From NCBI RefSeq assembly GCF_014201875.1, contig NZ_JACHFL010000005.1:1-64000 (forward strand): 64,000 bases of DNA, given 5' to 3'. Made by a program: the position numbers and the translations under genes. The stretch comes from Deinococcus humi. Its GTDB lineage: Bacteria; Deinococcota; Deinococci; Deinococcales; Deinococcaceae. Under the pieces are notes generated by a model that saw nothing but the letters and a program-made list of their open reading frames with translations, ran no database searches and was not told where the DNA came from. This document shows positions 1 to 9,771 of this stretch, in pieces. Within the stretch, counting starts at the first letter, position 1, and the number at the start of each line of letters is the position of its first letter.

Positions 1-26
1 GGCGGGCTCTTCGGGGCCATTCTCTT

Positions 27-135
27 GGGGGGGGGGGGGTGTGGGGTGGGGGTTGTTGGCCGGTGAAGGCCCCCGCGGGCGGCCCGGGTGGGGGGGGGGG
101 GGGGGGGGCCGGCCGCGCCCCCCCCCCCCCCCCCC
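27..135. repeat. Homopolymeric G and C tracts forming a giant hairpin
   Basis: There is a run of 13 G at 27-39. A run of 19 G at 90-108 is followed by a 9-nt GC spacer and a run of 18 C at 118-135. The last two can fold into a hairpin of about 18 G-C pairs. No credible gene lies here; the short frames that cross it are low-complexity. It could be a slippage-prone element or a base-calling artefact. Confidence 0.7.
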
Positions 136-181
136 ACTCCCCCGCCTAGACCGCTGGCCCTCGGCCTTTCCCTTTCCCCAT

Positions 182-187
182 TACACT
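182..187 (+). promoter_or_regulatory. -10 box TACACT of the aromatic leader transcript
   Basis: TACACT ends 6 nt before the ATG at 194. This fits the leaderless-start spacing seen across the window, so the transcript would begin at or next to the leader AUG. No good -35 is visible. Confidence 0.55.
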
Positions 188-193
188 GCCCGC

Positions 194-244
194 ATGCACC
201 CCAGCGCCGCGTACTTTTATTGGCCCCGTTTCCACCGGGCCTAG
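194..244 (+). CDS. Aromatic-rich leader peptide (16 aa) upstream of DAHP synthase
   Basis: This short ORF encodes MHPSAAYFYWPRFHRA and then stops at TAG. Residues 7-10 are Tyr-Phe-Tyr-Trp and residue 13 is Phe, so 5 of 16 codons are aromatic. The next gene makes the first enzyme of aromatic amino acid synthesis. The start codon follows a TACACT -10 box at leaderless spacing, so no ribosome binding site is expected. The last three sense codons contain ACCGGGC (234-240), which can pair with 270-276 to form an antiterminator. The likely role is a ribosome-stalling attenuation peptide that senses charged Tyr, Phe or Trp tRNAs. The ORF and its codons are read directly; the regulatory role is inference from the trp/phe attenuator model. 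Confidence 0.72.
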   Translation: MHPSAAYFYWPRFHRA

Positions 245-276
245 CGTCGCGCTGTTTCCACCTTCGACCGCCCGGT
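234..276 (+). promoter_or_regulatory. Candidate antiterminator of the DAHP synthase leader
   Basis: ACCGGGC at 234-240 is exactly complementary to GCCCGGT at 270-276 (7 bp). Its downstream arm is the same sequence used by the terminator stem at 268-303, so the two structures exclude each other. A ribosome held at codons 7-10 would leave 234-240 free. One that reaches the stop codon at 242-244 would cover it. Confidence 0.6.
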
Positions 277-312
277 AGCTGCCCCGCAAAGGCCACCGGG
301 CGGCGCTTCTTT
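268..312 (+). terminator. Attenuator-type terminator before DAHP synthase
   Basis: CCGCCCGGT (268-276) pairs perfectly with ACCGGGCGG (295-303) across an 18-nt loop. A short T-rich tract (TTCTTT, 307-312) follows. It lies between the leader peptide and the gene's ribosome binding site, where an attenuator would be. The T tract starts 3 nt after the stem, so termination strength is uncertain. Confidence 0.55.
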
Positions 313-335
313 CCCATATTTAAGGAGACCCGCCC

Positions 336-1448
336 ATGCCCCAGCTTTCCCACGTCGAACGGTCCAGCGAACGGCCCAGTCCTGAGCCTCACACCCCCCC
401 AAAGAGCCGCACTGAGAACCTGAACGTCTCCAGCTTCACGCCGCTGCCCACGCCCCGCGAACTCAAGACCGCGCTGCCGCTGACGCCGGGGGCCGAGCGC
501 ACCGTGCTGGCGGGGCGCCGGGCGGCGCAGGCCATCTTGCGCGGCGAGGACAGGCGGCTGCTGGTCGTGGTGGGGCCGTGCAGCGTTCACGACTCCGGCG
601 CGGCGCTGGAATACGCCCGCCGTCTGGCCACCCTGCGCGAACGGGTGGCGGGGACGCTGGAAGTCCAGATGCGCGTCTACGTGGACAAACCGCGCACGAC
701 GGTGGGCTGGCGCGGCTTCCTGATGGACCCCGACATGACCGGCGAGAACGATGTGGGCCGGGGCCTGGCCCTGACCCGCCGCCTGATGCTGGAGGTAGGC
801 GAGCTGGGCCTGCCGGTCGCCACCGAACTGCTCGATCCCTTCGCGCCGCAGTACCTGTTTGACGCTGTGGCCTGGGCCTGCCTGGGGGCGAGGACCACCG
901 AATCCCAGACGCACCGGGTCATGGCCAGTGCCGTCAGCGCCCCGATGGGCTTCAAGAACGGCACCGGGGGCGGCCTCAAGCTGGCCGTGGACGCGATGGT
1001 GGCGGCGGCGCACCCGCACGTCTTTTTCACCGTGGACGACGACGGCCGTGCGTGCATCGTGCAGACTCAGGGCAACCCCAACGGTCACCTCATTCTGCGC
1101 GGCGGGAAGAACGGGCCGAACTACGCGCCGCAGTTTGTCAGGGAGGCCGCCGAGCTGATCACGGCGGCGGGCCTGGAGGCAGCGGTGATGGTGGACTGCT
1201 CGCATGCCAACAGCGGCAGCGATTTCAGGAGGCAGGGCCTGATCTGGCGTGACGTGGTGCAGCAACGCACCGGCGGCCAGCACGCGATCCGTGGCCTGAT
1301 GCTGGAAAGCAACCTATTGGAGGGCAAGCAGGCCGTCCCGGCCAATCCAGCCGACCTGAAATACGGCGTCAGCGTCACCGACGCCTGCGTGGGCTGGGAT
1401 GAAACCGAGGCCCTCCTGCTGGAAGCCGACGCGGCTTTGCGCGGCTGA
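336..1448 (+). CDS. aroF: 3-deoxy-7-phosphoheptulonate (DAHP) synthase, class I
   Basis: This enzyme condenses phosphoenolpyruvate and erythrose 4-phosphate to DAHP, the entry step of the shikimate pathway, in the cytoplasm. The 370-residue protein is close to the E. coli AroF/G/H length. It carries the family blocks [10 protein letters not shown], the [10 protein letters not shown] substrate loop, [10 protein letters not shown] and [11 protein letters not shown]. The first 35 residues or so are Pro- and Ser-rich and poorly conserved. An AAGGAG ribosome binding site 9 nt before ATG supports the start. A leader peptide and attenuator-like hairpins precede it. The choice of symbol between aroF, aroG and aroH cannot be made from motifs alone. 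Confidence 0.93.
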   Translation: MPQLSHVERSSERPSPEPHTPPKSRTENLNVSSFTPLPTPRELKTALPLTPGAERTVLAGRRAAQAILRGEDRRLLVVVGPCSVHDSGAALEYARRLATLRERVAGTLEVQMRVYVDKPRTTVGWRGFLMDPDMTGENDVGRGLALTRRLMLEVGELGLPVATELLDPFAPQYLFDAVAWACLGARTTESQTHRVMASAVSAPMGFKNGTGGGLKLAVDAMVAAAHPHVFFTVDDDGRACIVQTQGNPNGHLILRGGKNGPNYAPQFVREAAELITAAGLEAAVMVDCSHANSGSDFRRQGLIWRDVVQQRTGGQHAIRGLMLESNLLEGKQAVPANPADLKYGVSVTDACVGWDETEALLLEADAALRG

Positions 1449-1488
1449 ATGGGGGCGGAGGTATTGAAGAGAGGAGCTAAACTCAGAA

Positions 1489-1520
1489 CCGGAAATGCGG
1501 GGACACCCCCGCATTTCCGG
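1489..1520. terminator. Bidirectional hairpin between converging genes
   Basis: A perfect 14-bp stem (1489-1502 with 1507-1520) has a 4-nt loop. It sits between the ends of the DAHP synthase gene and the mglA gene, which converge here. Neither side has a strong T tract, but the position fits a shared transcription stop. Confidence 0.6.
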
Positions 1521-1539
1521 CTCCGCCTAACGCCCACTC

Positions 1540-2130
<591 letters not shown>

Positions 2131-2209
2131 GGGCTGGTGCCTCCTTGGGCGGATTCAGAAGAGGGGGGCGAGGGACGGATCAGCTGGGGCCGAGCCAAGA
2201 CGTGGAGGC

Positions 2210-2695
<486 letters not shown>

Positions 2696-2820
2696 GAGAT
2701 GCAGTATATGAACAGAGGCCAGCACAATAACCTGACGGCGAAGTGGGTGAGTGCCGAAAATGCCCCATTGGTCCTGCCCCTGGGCACCCGGTCCCGCACC
2801 CAGACGCTAGACTCCCCCGC

Positions 2821-4818
2821 GTGAAGTTCGGGCAGAAGATGGCAGGCGAGAGACGAACGCGGACCCTGGGGCTATGGCTGCTGATCGGCGCGGGTCTGTT
2901 GAGCGGAATGGCAACGGCGCGGCCCACCGCCATCGGTGGGGTCAGGCAGAGTGCCGGGGTGGATTCCAAGCTGCTGGGCGGCACCGAGATGCTGGCGGTG
3001 TGGACCCTGCCGCGGCTGGGGGTCTCGGTGCGCAACGATCCGCTGGACCTGCGGCTGCTGCTGGGCAAGCGGGAACTGCGGTATGCACCCGGCCGGGGCT
3101 GGACGGCGCTGGGGTTGACGCTTAGCGGCAAGCTGCCTGATCCCGTGACTGAGGGCGGCAGCCTGCATGTGCCGCTGCGGGCGCTGGAACTGCTGGGCGT
3201 CCGGATTCTGACCGACACGCCCGGCCTGCTGGGCTTTGCCACGCCCGCCAGGGTGCCCACAGCGACGCTGCTACCCTCGGACGGCGGCCCAGAACGACCA
3301 GTGATCAGACCGCCCGTGACAGTGTCCCCCCCTACATCCGCGCAGACCCAGCCTGCCGCCCTTCAGCCCACCCCGCCTGCCTCCACGGCACCTGCTCCAA
3401 TCACGGCTCCAGTCACGCCACCTGCGGCAGCGTCCCCCAGCCTCCAGCCCGTTCCAAGCCTGCCCGCGCCACCGCCGCCCCTGACGCCCATCCTCAGCGT
3501 GCCGAAAGTGGCGAATCTGGACACCGTGCGGATCAGCCGGACCCTGTACCGCACGGTAGAGGTCCAGCGGGTGGTGCTGGACCTGAGCGCTCCAGCGTCG
3601 CAGGTGGTGTCGCGCGAGACGGGCGGGCTGGGCCTGTTCCTGCCGGGCGTGACGGTGACCGGCAGCCAGCAGACGCTGCCGGGCGGCGACACCCTGACCC
3701 TGGCCCAGACCACAGCGGGCGCGGCCCTGCGGCTGGCCACCGGGGGCGGACGCAGCGAGATCTTCACGCTGGAAGATCCGTTCCGCGTGGTCATTGACAC
3801 CACCACCTACACCGACGCCAGCGTGCCGCCGCCCATCAACCCCGACGACCTCCCCGCCGGAGTGACCTACCGCAACCGGGGTCTGCTGCACCTGTTGAGC
3901 TTCGATCCGGCGATGTTCCAGCCGCGCGTAGTGAGCGCGCCGCTGGGCCGGTCCCTGTCGGTGCCGGATCTGGTGAAGTCGGCGGGCGGGGTGGCCGGGG
4001 TCAATGGCGGGTATTTCGATCCCAGAACTGCCCTGCCCGTCGATCTGGTGGCGGTGGGCGGCCTGATGACGGCGGCCAGTCTGGAGAAACGGGCCACGGT
4101 GGGCTTTACCGCCGGAGGCGAGGCGCTGTTCGGTTATCCACGTCCGCGCTACGTCCTGAGTGGGCCATTTGGCAGCGTCACGGTCAACAGCGTGCGTTCT
4201 GCCCCCAACGCCGCGCTGCTGACCGCCTTCGTGGGCGACGGCAAAACGTCGGTGGGCGGCGCGGGGCTGACCACCCTGCTCGTGGCCCCCGGCAGCGCCA
4301 GCGTGACCCGGGCCGCAACCGGGCAGTTCATCGCCCCGGCCAGAACGCTGGCCTTTACCTTCGATCCGGCGCACTTTCCGGCCCTGCCCCGCGAGGCGGG
4401 CGCGGCCCTGAACGTCACCCTGAACTGGCAGGCCACCGACGCCCCCTGGGAGAGCGCCGTGGACGCCCTGAGCGCCGGGCCGCTCCTGGTGCAGGGCGGC
4501 AGGGTGGCCATCGATCCGCGCCGCGAGGGCTTCAACACCGCCGCTGGCGTCTGGCGGTCCACCCGCCAATCGGCGCTGGGCACCCTGAACGGCCAGCCCA
4601 CCATCGCCTACTTCGAGCACGGCACCCCCGAAGCCTTCGCCGCCGCGCTCGTCGGAGCGGGCGTGCGCGACGCCGTACGGATGGACAGCGGCAGCAGCGC
4701 CACCGCCTATGTTCAGGGCGGCTACGCGGGCCTGGGCGCTTACCTGAACACGATCTGGAGCCAGCCGGTGCCAAACGCGATCGTCTTCGTCCCACGCGGT
4801 GTGGCAGGCAGGAAGTAG
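2821..4818 (+). CDS. Secreted phosphodiester glycosidase (NAGPA/DUF2233) family protein
   Basis: The 665-residue protein begins with basic residues and a hydrophobic segment ([17 protein letters not shown]), a signal peptide or anchor. A stalk-like domain of about 120 residues follows, then a Pro/Ala-rich linker and an AMIN-like beta region (near [16 protein letters not shown]). A C-terminal NAGPA domain holds [25 protein letters not shown] and PNAIVFVP. Family members cleave phosphodiester-linked sugars or act on exopolysaccharide and cell-wall polymers. GTG 2821 lies 7 nt after TAGACT (2808-2813), giving a leaderless start; ATG 2839 is the alternative. The substrate is unknown. Confidence 0.82.
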   Translation: MKFGQKMAGERRTRTLGLWLLIGAGLLSGMATARPTAIGGVRQSAGVDSKLLGGTEMLAVWTLPRLGVSVRNDPLDLRLLLGKRELRYAPGRGWTALGLTLSGKLPDPVTEGGSLHVPLRALELLGVRILTDTPGLLGFATPARVPTATLLPSDGGPERPVIRPPVTVSPPTSAQTQPAALQPTPPASTAPAPITAPVTPPAAASPSLQPVPSLPAPPPPLTPILSVPKVANLDTVRISRTLYRTVEVQRVVLDLSAPASQVVSRETGGLGLFLPGVTVTGSQQTLPGGDTLTLAQTTAGAALRLATGGGRSEIFTLEDPFRVVIDTTTYTDASVPPPINPDDLPAGVTYRNRGLLHLLSFDPAMFQPRVVSAPLGRSLSVPDLVKSAGGVAGVNGGYFDPRTALPVDLVAVGGLMTAASLEKRATVGFTAGGEALFGYPRPRYVLSGPFGSVTVNSVRSAPNAALLTAFVGDGKTSVGGAGLTTLLVAPGSASVTRAATGQFIAPARTLAFTFDPAHFPALPREAGAALNVTLNWQATDAPWESAVDALSAGPLLVQGGRVAIDPRREGFNTAAGVWRSTRQSALGTLNGQPTIAYFEHGTPEAFAAALVGAGVRDAVRMDSGSSATAYVQGGYAGLGAYLNTIWSQPVPNAIVFVPRGVAGRK

Positions 4819-4847
4819 TTTTACCAAGGACAGAATCCTCTATCTAT

Positions 4848-4864
4848 ATAAGTCAATGACAGAA
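4848..4864. promoter_or_regulatory. RDRM-like palindrome upstream of the subtilase gene
   Basis: The 17-mer ATAAGTCAATGACAGAA matches the Deinococcus radiation/desiccation response motif TTATGTCATTGACATAA at 13 of 17 positions. It keeps the central GTCA-N-TGAC palindrome. It lies 15 nt before a TAGACT -10 box at 4880-4885, where DdrO would repress. Confidence 0.4.
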
Positions 4865-4879
4865 TCCCGTGTCCGGGTT

Positions 4880-4885
4880 TAGACT
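4880..4885 (+). promoter_or_regulatory. -10 box TAGACT of the subtilase gene
   Basis: TAGACT lies 39 nt before the ATG at 4925. It would give a leader of about 33 nt that carries the AGAGGGGG ribosome binding site. The RDRM-like palindrome covers the -35 area. Confidence 0.45.
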
Positions 4886-4924
4886 GCTGCCCAGGCCACA
4901 GCTGGCGGGCCAGAGGGGGACGGC

Positions 4925-6142
4925 ATGAAGAAGGACCGTTTCATCGTGTGGCGACAGGACACCAGGATTCGGGTTGGGACTGAGGCGGATGGCATATTGT
5001 CGCCCTCCATGGATGCAGCACCAGCGCCGTCCATGAGCCTGGAAATCCAGACCCTGGATCACCGCGAGTTGCCCGATCTGCTTCAGGAAACGGGCGTGCA
5101 ACTGGCTGCCCCCAGCATTCCCATGCGCCTGATCCGTCCGGTGCGCCGCTCGGAGGCCAGCCCCACGGCAACCGGTCCCACCTGGGGCGTGCAGGCCGTC
5201 AGGGCCGACACCAGTTCGCAGAACGGCCGGGGCGTGACCGTTGCCATTCTGGACACGGGCATTGACCCTGAGCATCCAGCCTTCGCGGGCGTGAACCTGG
5301 TGCGGCGCGATTTCACACTGGAGGGCGGGGACGCAGACGGCGGCGTGGACGCGCAGGGGCATGGCACCCACTGCGCCGGAACGGTCTTCGGACGCGATGT
5401 GGCAGGGCAGCGCATCGGCGTGGCCCCCGGCGTGGAACGTGCGCTGATCGGGCGGGTGCTGGGTGCGGACGGCAGCGGCAGCAGCGAGGGCATCGCGCGG
5501 GCGCTGGCCTGGGCCGTGCAGGAGGGTGCACATGTGGTCAGCATGTCGCTCGGCATGGACTTTCCGGGGCTGGTGGCCGAACTGATCAAGCGCGGGCTAC
5601 CCGCCGAGCTGGCCACGTCGCAGGCCCTGCTGGACTACCGCGCCAACCTCAACCTGTTCGGTGCGCTGGCCGCCTACGCTCGCAGTTACGGCGGCGACAC
5701 CACCCCCACACTGCTGATCGCCGCCGCCGGCAACGAGAGCCGCCGTCAGCAGAACCCCGACTGGGAAGTGGGCGTCGCGCCCCCGGCCACCTCGGACGGG
5801 TTTATCTCGGTGGCGGCAGTGGGGCTGGGCGCAGAGCAGAAGCCGGATCAGGGGCTAACCGTCGCGCCGTTTTCCAATACGGGCGCCACCCTCAGCGGCC
5901 CCGGCGTGAACGTGACCTCGGCCAGGCTGGGCGGTGGCCTGGTGGCCTACAGCGGCACCAGCATGGCAACGCCCCATGTCGCGGGGGTGGCGGCGCTGTG
6001 GTTTGGGGCGTTGATCGAGGCTGGCGACCTGACCCGGAATACGGTCGAAACTGCCCTGAAGGGAAGTGCCACCCGTCAACCGCTGATTGCAGGTGTGGAC
6101 AAGCTGGACGTGGGCCTGGGGCTGGTACAGGCTCCGCAGTAG
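4925..6142 (+). CDS. Subtilisin-like serine protease (S8 family)
   Basis: This 405-residue peptidase has the complete S8 triad: Asp110 in AILDTGID, His146 in GHGTHCAG and Ser346 in SGTSMATPHVAG. The oxyanion Asn is in AAAGNES. The first 90 residues may act as a propeptide-like region, but no hydrophobic signal peptide is visible, so the location is uncertain. The start is set by AGAGGGGG 7 nt before ATG. An RDRM-like palindrome upstream raises the possibility of DNA-damage induction. The exact substrate is unknown. Confidence 0.93.
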   Translation: MKKDRFIVWRQDTRIRVGTEADGILSPSMDAAPAPSMSLEIQTLDHRELPDLLQETGVQLAAPSIPMRLIRPVRRSEASPTATGPTWGVQAVRADTSSQNGRGVTVAILDTGIDPEHPAFAGVNLVRRDFTLEGGDADGGVDAQGHGTHCAGTVFGRDVAGQRIGVAPGVERALIGRVLGADGSGSSEGIARALAWAVQEGAHVVSMSLGMDFPGLVAELIKRGLPAELATSQALLDYRANLNLFGALAAYARSYGGDTTPTLLIAAAGNESRRQQNPDWEVGVAPPATSDGFISVAAVGLGAEQKPDQGLTVAPFSNTGATLSGPGVNVTSARLGGGLVAYSGTSMATPHVAGVAALWFGALIEAGDLTRNTVETALKGSATRQPLIAGVDKLDVGLGLVQAPQ

Positions 6143-6227
6143 AGGACTTCAAAACGCCGAACTGCTCACACAGCACCGGATTATTGCGGTGAGCCGCACG
6201 GGCCTGCTGACCGTCAGACCACTCCTA

Positions 6228-6770
6228 TTAGGCTTCCACCCGCAACATCTCCAGCAGACGCAGGTACGCCTGTGCCGTCACCTGCACGTCGCCGTAACTG
6301 CGGTGGCGTCCGCCGGGAGCGAAGTTCAGGCCCAGCCGCTCGGCCAGCACGGTCAGATTGTGGGCACGCTCACGCGGAAAGGCACGGCGCGAGAGTTGCA
6401 CGGTGCAGTATTCCGCCGCCGGTTTCCACACCAGACCATGCCGCCGGGCATTGGCGCGCATGAAACCACTGTCGAAGCCGATATTGTGGGCCACCACCGC
6501 CGAGTCGCCCACGAAGTCCAGGAATTCGGGCAGCACCTCGGGCATGGTGGGGGCGTGGCGGACCATCTCGTTGCTGATGCCGTGAATGCGCTCCACACGC
6601 CAGGGAATCAGCAGCGGCTCGCCGAATTCGCCCACCGGGCGCACCAGCGTTTCATACTTCTGCGATTCCTCGACGCGGCCATCGACCACCCGCACCGCGC
6701 CGATCTCCACCACCGCGTCGCGCTCCGGCGAGAGGCCTGTGGTTTCCAGATCGAAGACGACGACGTTCAC
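6228..6770 (-). CDS. DnaQ-like 3'-5' exonuclease (DEDDh family)
   Basis: This 180-residue exonuclease-domain protein resembles the DNA polymerase III epsilon proofreading domain. Exo I is FDLETTGL near the N-terminus, Exo II is [13 protein letters not shown], and Exo III is [14 protein letters not shown] with the DEDDh histidine. It lacks a polymerase-binding tail of the E. coli type, so it could be an independent repair exonuclease or the proofreading subunit. The GTG start is 7 nt after TACCCT (6778-6783, minus strand), a leaderless arrangement. Confidence 0.85.
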   Translation of the reverse strand: MNVVVFDLETTGLSPERDAVVEIGAVRVVDGRVEESQKYETLVRPVGEFGEPLLIPWRVERIHGISNEMVRHAPTMPEVLPEFLDFVGDSAVVAHNIGFDSGFMRANARRHGLVWKPAAEYCTVQLSRRAFPRERAHNLTVLAERLGLNFAPGGRHRSYGDVQVTAQAYLRLLEMLRVEA

Positions 6771-6854
6771 GCCGCGTAGGGTAGCGCGAGAAACGGGGTG
6801 TGACCCAAAGGGGCTGGGTGAGGATCAGGACAAATCACTGGCCGCCCCGGCCCT

Positions 6855-7757
6855 CTAGACCGTTTCCAGCCCCATCAACGCCCCCACCGCTTCCTCCTTG
6901 CCCTTGGCCTCCACCTCAATCCACCCCACGTCGGCGTAGGCGGCAGGAAGCTGGTTGATCAGGTGGCTATGGCGGCGGTCCTGCGGCCCCTCGATACCGT
7001 TGGACAGGTGAATCACCTGCCAGTCGGGCGGGGTCCAGGTGGCGCGTGCCTTAAGCACCCATTCGCGCACGGCGGGATCATCCTGATCTGGCAACTTGTC
7101 GTGAATGACATGGTGGTGCCCGTCGTAAACCATCGGAACGCCCGTCGCCTCGCACACCGGCAGCAGATCGGCAGGACCGTAGGCGAATTCGTCGTTCTCC
7201 AGCCCCAGGCGCAGGCGGGCGGCGTCAGGCAGATCGGGAATGACCGCGGTCAGCTCGGTGGCGCGGCCCCCCTTGCCGCCGTGCAGCAGCAGCAGGTTCC
7301 AGGGACTGCGCTCCAGCCCCATGCCGTCCATCACGCGGGCGTGCGAGTTCAGGGCATGAACGCTGCGGACCCGCACATCGGGGGTATCGCTGTTCAGGAC
7401 GATGAACTGTTCAGGGTGCATCAGGACCCGAATGCCCTGATCCACGAAGGCCTGTCCTGCCTCCCGCAACTGGGCCGACAGTGAGGTCAGCACCGCCTCC
7501 CCGGTGTCGTCGCCGATCAGGTCCAGCATGGGAAAGAGGCTGGCGCTCATGCGGTACAGCCGGATGCCCCGCGTGGCGCAGAAGTCGGCGGCGCCGCGCA
7601 ATCTGGAGATGTTGTCGGTGTATAGGTCCAGCAGCTTGGCCTCGCGCTCGGACGGCGACAGCGCCCGGTAGCGGCTGAGCGTCACGGTGCGGAAGCGGAC
7701 CTCCGGCCCCACGGTCAGGCAGACCAGACCGTAAGCAGGACGTGGATTCCCGCTCAC
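6855..7757 (-). CDS. uvsE: UV DNA damage endonuclease (UvsE/UVDE)
   Basis: This enzyme nicks DNA 5' to UV photoproducts and starts the alternative excision repair pathway known in Deinococcus and Bacillus. The 300-residue TIM-barrel protein shows family blocks: [69 protein letters not shown] and WQVIHLSNG. His, Glu and Asp metal ligands are present. An upstream in-frame start would add 33 residues that overlap the small DUF2256 gene. GTG 7757 is chosen because it overlaps that gene's stop as GTGA, implying translational coupling. Confidence 0.92.
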   Translation of the reverse strand: MSGNPRPAYGLVCLTVGPEVRFRTVTLSRYRALSPSEREAKLLDLYTDNISRLRGAADFCATRGIRLYRMSASLFPMLDLIGDDTGEAVLTSLSAQLREAGQAFVDQGIRVLMHPEQFIVLNSDTPDVRVRSVHALNSHARVMDGMGLERSPWNLLLLHGGKGGRATELTAVIPDLPDAARLRLGLENDEFAYGPADLLPVCEATGVPMVYDGHHHVIHDKLPDQDDPAVREWVLKARATWTPPDWQVIHLSNGIEGPQDRRHSHLINQLPAAYADVGWIEVEAKGKEEAVGALMGLETV

Positions 7758-7933
7758 GAGGCACCCTTCGCCGCTGCACGGCACCGGTCCGAACAGTATT
7801 TGACGTTGTCCCAGTCGCGCTCCCACTTCTTGCGCCAGCTGAAGGGGAGGCCGCACACCGGACAGACCTTGCTGGGCCGCTCGGAGGGTTTGCGGCCCCC
7901 ACCGAAGGCCTTGCTGGCGGCCTTAGCGGGCAT
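7754..7933 (-). CDS. DUF2256 zinc-ribbon small protein (59 aa)
   Basis: Reading the minus strand gives a 59-residue basic protein with the DUF2256 pattern: [20 protein letters not shown] followed by VKYCSDRCR. The two CxxC/CxxxC pairs form a probable zinc ribbon. The gene starts inside the last 11 nt of the gluconokinase gene. Its stop overlaps the uvsE GTG start by 4 nt (GTGA). Function is unknown; to my recollection DUF2256 genes often sit beside photolyase-family genes, which would fit the link to UV repair. Confidence 0.88.
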   Translation of the reverse strand: MPAKAASKAFGGGRKPSERPSKVCPVCGLPFSWRKKWERDWDNVKYCSDRCRAAAKGAS

Positions 7934-8432
7934 ATGGCAGGCCCAGCGCGGCCAGCGTCAGCCGCGTCAGATCGGAGGGCGAGTCCTGCGGCGTGATGTG
8001 CAGGGTCAGCACGTCGGCCTCGTCCCGGTCCGGGGGTTCCAGCGTCTGCAACTGTGAGGGCAGCAGATCGGCGTGGGCGTAATGGTCGTCACGCTGCTGA
8101 AGACGGGTGAGGAGCAGGTGCGGCGGCACGTCCAGAAAGATAAAGCGGGTGTCCGGTACACGCAGCAGGTCGCGGTAGCTGCGGCGCAGGGAGGAACACG
8201 CCAGAATCATCTGGGAGCGCGCCAGCAGTTCGGCGCGCAGGCGCAGCAGCCAGGGCTGACGGTCCTCATCGCTGAGGCCCAGCCCAGCGGCCATCTTGGC
8301 CCGGGCCTGCGGTGTGTGGAAATCGTCGCCGTCCAGAAACGGCCAGCCCGTCCTCTGCGCGAGATCCTGGCCCAGCGTGGTCTTGCCGCTGCCGGACACC
8401 CCCATCAGAATCAGTCTCATCTTCGCCGCCAC
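7923..8432 (-). CDS. gntK: Gluconokinase (GntK-like, carbohydrate kinase P-loop family)
   Basis: It phosphorylates D-gluconate to 6-phosphogluconate using ATP. The 169-residue length is typical of GntK. The P-loop GVSGSGKT lies at residues 11-18. [35 protein letters not shown] and [17 protein letters not shown] match family blocks. The start is uncertain. GTG 8432 has GGAGG 4 nt upstream, while ATG 8420 starts nearer the conserved core. The downstream DUF2256 and uvsE genes overlap in sequence, so the three are likely cotranscribed although their roles differ. Confidence 0.87.
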   Translation of the reverse strand: MAAKMRLILMGVSGSGKTTLGQDLAQRTGWPFLDGDDFHTPQARAKMAAGLGLSDEDRQPWLLRLRAELLARSQMILACSSLRRSYRDLLRVPDTRFIFLDVPPHLLLTRLQQRDDHYAHADLLPSQLQTLEPPDRDEADVLTLHITPQDSPSDLTRLTLAALGLPYAR

Positions 8433-8545
8433 ATGACCTCCAGTCTGGAGCACCCGCCCCCCCGCTTGGCGTGAGTCGGGCGTACCGTCTCTTTAGAACG
8501 CATTTCCTCTATGTCGCCCTGTCGGTGCGTTGACGCCCTTCCCGC

Positions 8546-9100
8546 TCAGGCCAGCGCCCGGCTGGCATGCCGGATACGGATGGCAAACACGGCGGCGATC
8601 AGATACTTCGCCAGGATGTCGGCAAAGATGATCTGCGCGATCTCGCTGCCGGACATGACGCCCAGGAAGGCCAGCAGGTTGAACAGCACCGAGTCCAGCG
8701 GCACGCTGACTGCGTTGCTCGCCAGCACCCGCGTCCACCAACTGCGGTGAATCAGGCGCTGATACACGGCAGTATCAGCCAGTTCGCCCGCCAGGATCGC
8801 CAGGAACGACGCCCCGATAAAGCGCCATTCGGTGCCGGTCAGCAGCGCCGCCAGCGTGTTGATCAGTAGCGCCGAGGCAATGGCGATGTACACGGCCCTC
8901 AGGCCACCGGCGCGGTGGATGCGATCGCGCAGGGTGAAGACGGCGGCAAAGAAGATGGTCCCGACGCTGAGCAGGCCATACACCGGCAGCGGAATGAACT
9001 TGTTGAGGGTGATGTTGGCAGCCAGAATGCTCAGGGCGTACAGCGCGATCAGCAACAGGGGCAGCGGGGCAGGACGTCCCCGGACGGTGGAATGGTTCAT
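8546..9100 (-). CDS. Queuosine precursor transporter (YhhQ/VUT family)
   Basis: This 184-residue membrane protein has about six hydrophobic segments. It shows the VUT-family features of an N-terminal LSILAANI segment, an acidic ILAGELADTAVYQ stretch, and WWTRVLASNAVSVPLDSVLFNLLAFLG. Characterised members import queuine precursors for tRNA modification. GGAGG 8 nt before ATG 9100 supports the start; a longer in-frame form would begin in a Pro/Gly-rich non-membrane stretch. I looked for a preQ1 riboswitch in the leader and found none. A hairpin at 9165-9183 lies in the leader. Confidence 0.85.
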   Translation of the reverse strand: MNHSTVRGRPAPLPLLLIALYALSILAANITLNKFIPLPVYGLLSVGTIFFAAVFTLRDRIHRAGGLRAVYIAIASALLINTLAALLTGTEWRFIGASFLAILAGELADTAVYQRLIHRSWWTRVLASNAVSVPLDSVLFNLLAFLGVMSGSEIAQIIFADILAKYLIAAVFAIRIRHASRALA

Positions 9101-9164
9101 GGGTCTAACCTCCGGCCTGGGCAACTGCAGAGGTCGCGGGCCGCCCGCAAGGGTAGCAGAGACG

Positions 9165-9183
9165 CGGCCCTGAAAGAGGGCCG
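9165..9183. other. Short hairpin in the intergenic leader
   Basis: CGGCCCT (9165-9171) pairs with AGGGCCG (9177-9183) over a 5-nt loop. It lies in the 5' leader of the queuosine transporter gene, just upstream of the divergent C39 peptidase gene. There is no T tract, so it is not an obvious terminator. Confidence 0.35.
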
Positions 9184-9210
9184 TGACAGCCGGCGCAGCA
9201 GACTGCCCCG

Positions 9211-9771
9211 GTGCGCGCCCGCCTCCTTTTCCTGTCCCTGCTGCTGACGGCGGCCCCGGCACTGGCGGCCCCCACCCCGCCCGGTTACGTGCTCTCCGGC
9301 ATGCCGCTGATCCGCCAGAGCTATAACGCCTGTGGTCCCGCCAGCCTGACGCAGGTGCTGCGGTACTACGGTCTAAACGCCGATATGGCGATGGTCAGCC
9401 GCTACACCCGCACGTCGGAGACGTCGTATATGACGGCCCAGGCCATCCTGGATTTCGCTCCGCGCGTGGGCATGGAGGCGCGGCTGTACGCGGGCGGCTC
9501 CCTTAACACTGTGCGGGCCGCGATCAAGAACGGGGTGCCCGTCATTGCGCTGCAGACCTACGTCAGCCCCAGCGGGCGGCCCATTCCCCACTGGCGCGTG
9601 GTGGTGGGCTACAACGACACTGCCCGGCAAACCTACCTGATGGACCCGCTGCTGGGCTACGTGGCGATGGGCTACGACGACTTCGCCCGCGTGTGGGCGG
9701 ACCACCGGGGCCAGTTTGCGCTGCTGTACCCGCCGAAGTTATCCGCAACGGTCAGGAGGGTAATCGGTTAG
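9211..9771 (+). CDS. Secreted C39-like cysteine peptidase family protein
   Basis: This 186-residue protein starts with a clear signal peptide ([19 protein letters not shown]). A C39_2-type papain-like domain follows. The expected Cys is in [14 protein letters not shown], His in [11 protein letters not shown] and Asp in [10 protein letters not shown]. It is probably exported, and it may be a peptidase or a non-proteolytic cell-surface protein. The GTG start is 6 nt after a CAGACT box, a weak version of the local leaderless pattern. Its end overlaps the converging kinase gene by 4 nt. Confidence 0.8.
   Translation: MRARLLFLSLLLTAAPALAAPTPPGYVLSGMPLIRQSYNACGPASLTQVLRYYGLNADMAMVSRYTRTSETSYMTAQAILDFAPRVGMEARLYAGGSLNTVRAAIKNGVPVIALQTYVSPSGRPIPHWRVVVGYNDTARQTYLMDPLLGYVAMGYDDFARVWADHRGQFALLYPPKLSATVRRVIG

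Noticed and set aside
1..244. Long Gly/Pro-rich frames across the first 240 nt
   Set aside because: They are produced by the homopolymer runs. Only the last 16 codons (194-244) have independent support.
9101..9210. Possible preQ1 riboswitch before the queuosine transporter gene
   Set aside because: The conserved preQ1 loop and A-rich tail are absent; only a short GC hairpin is present.
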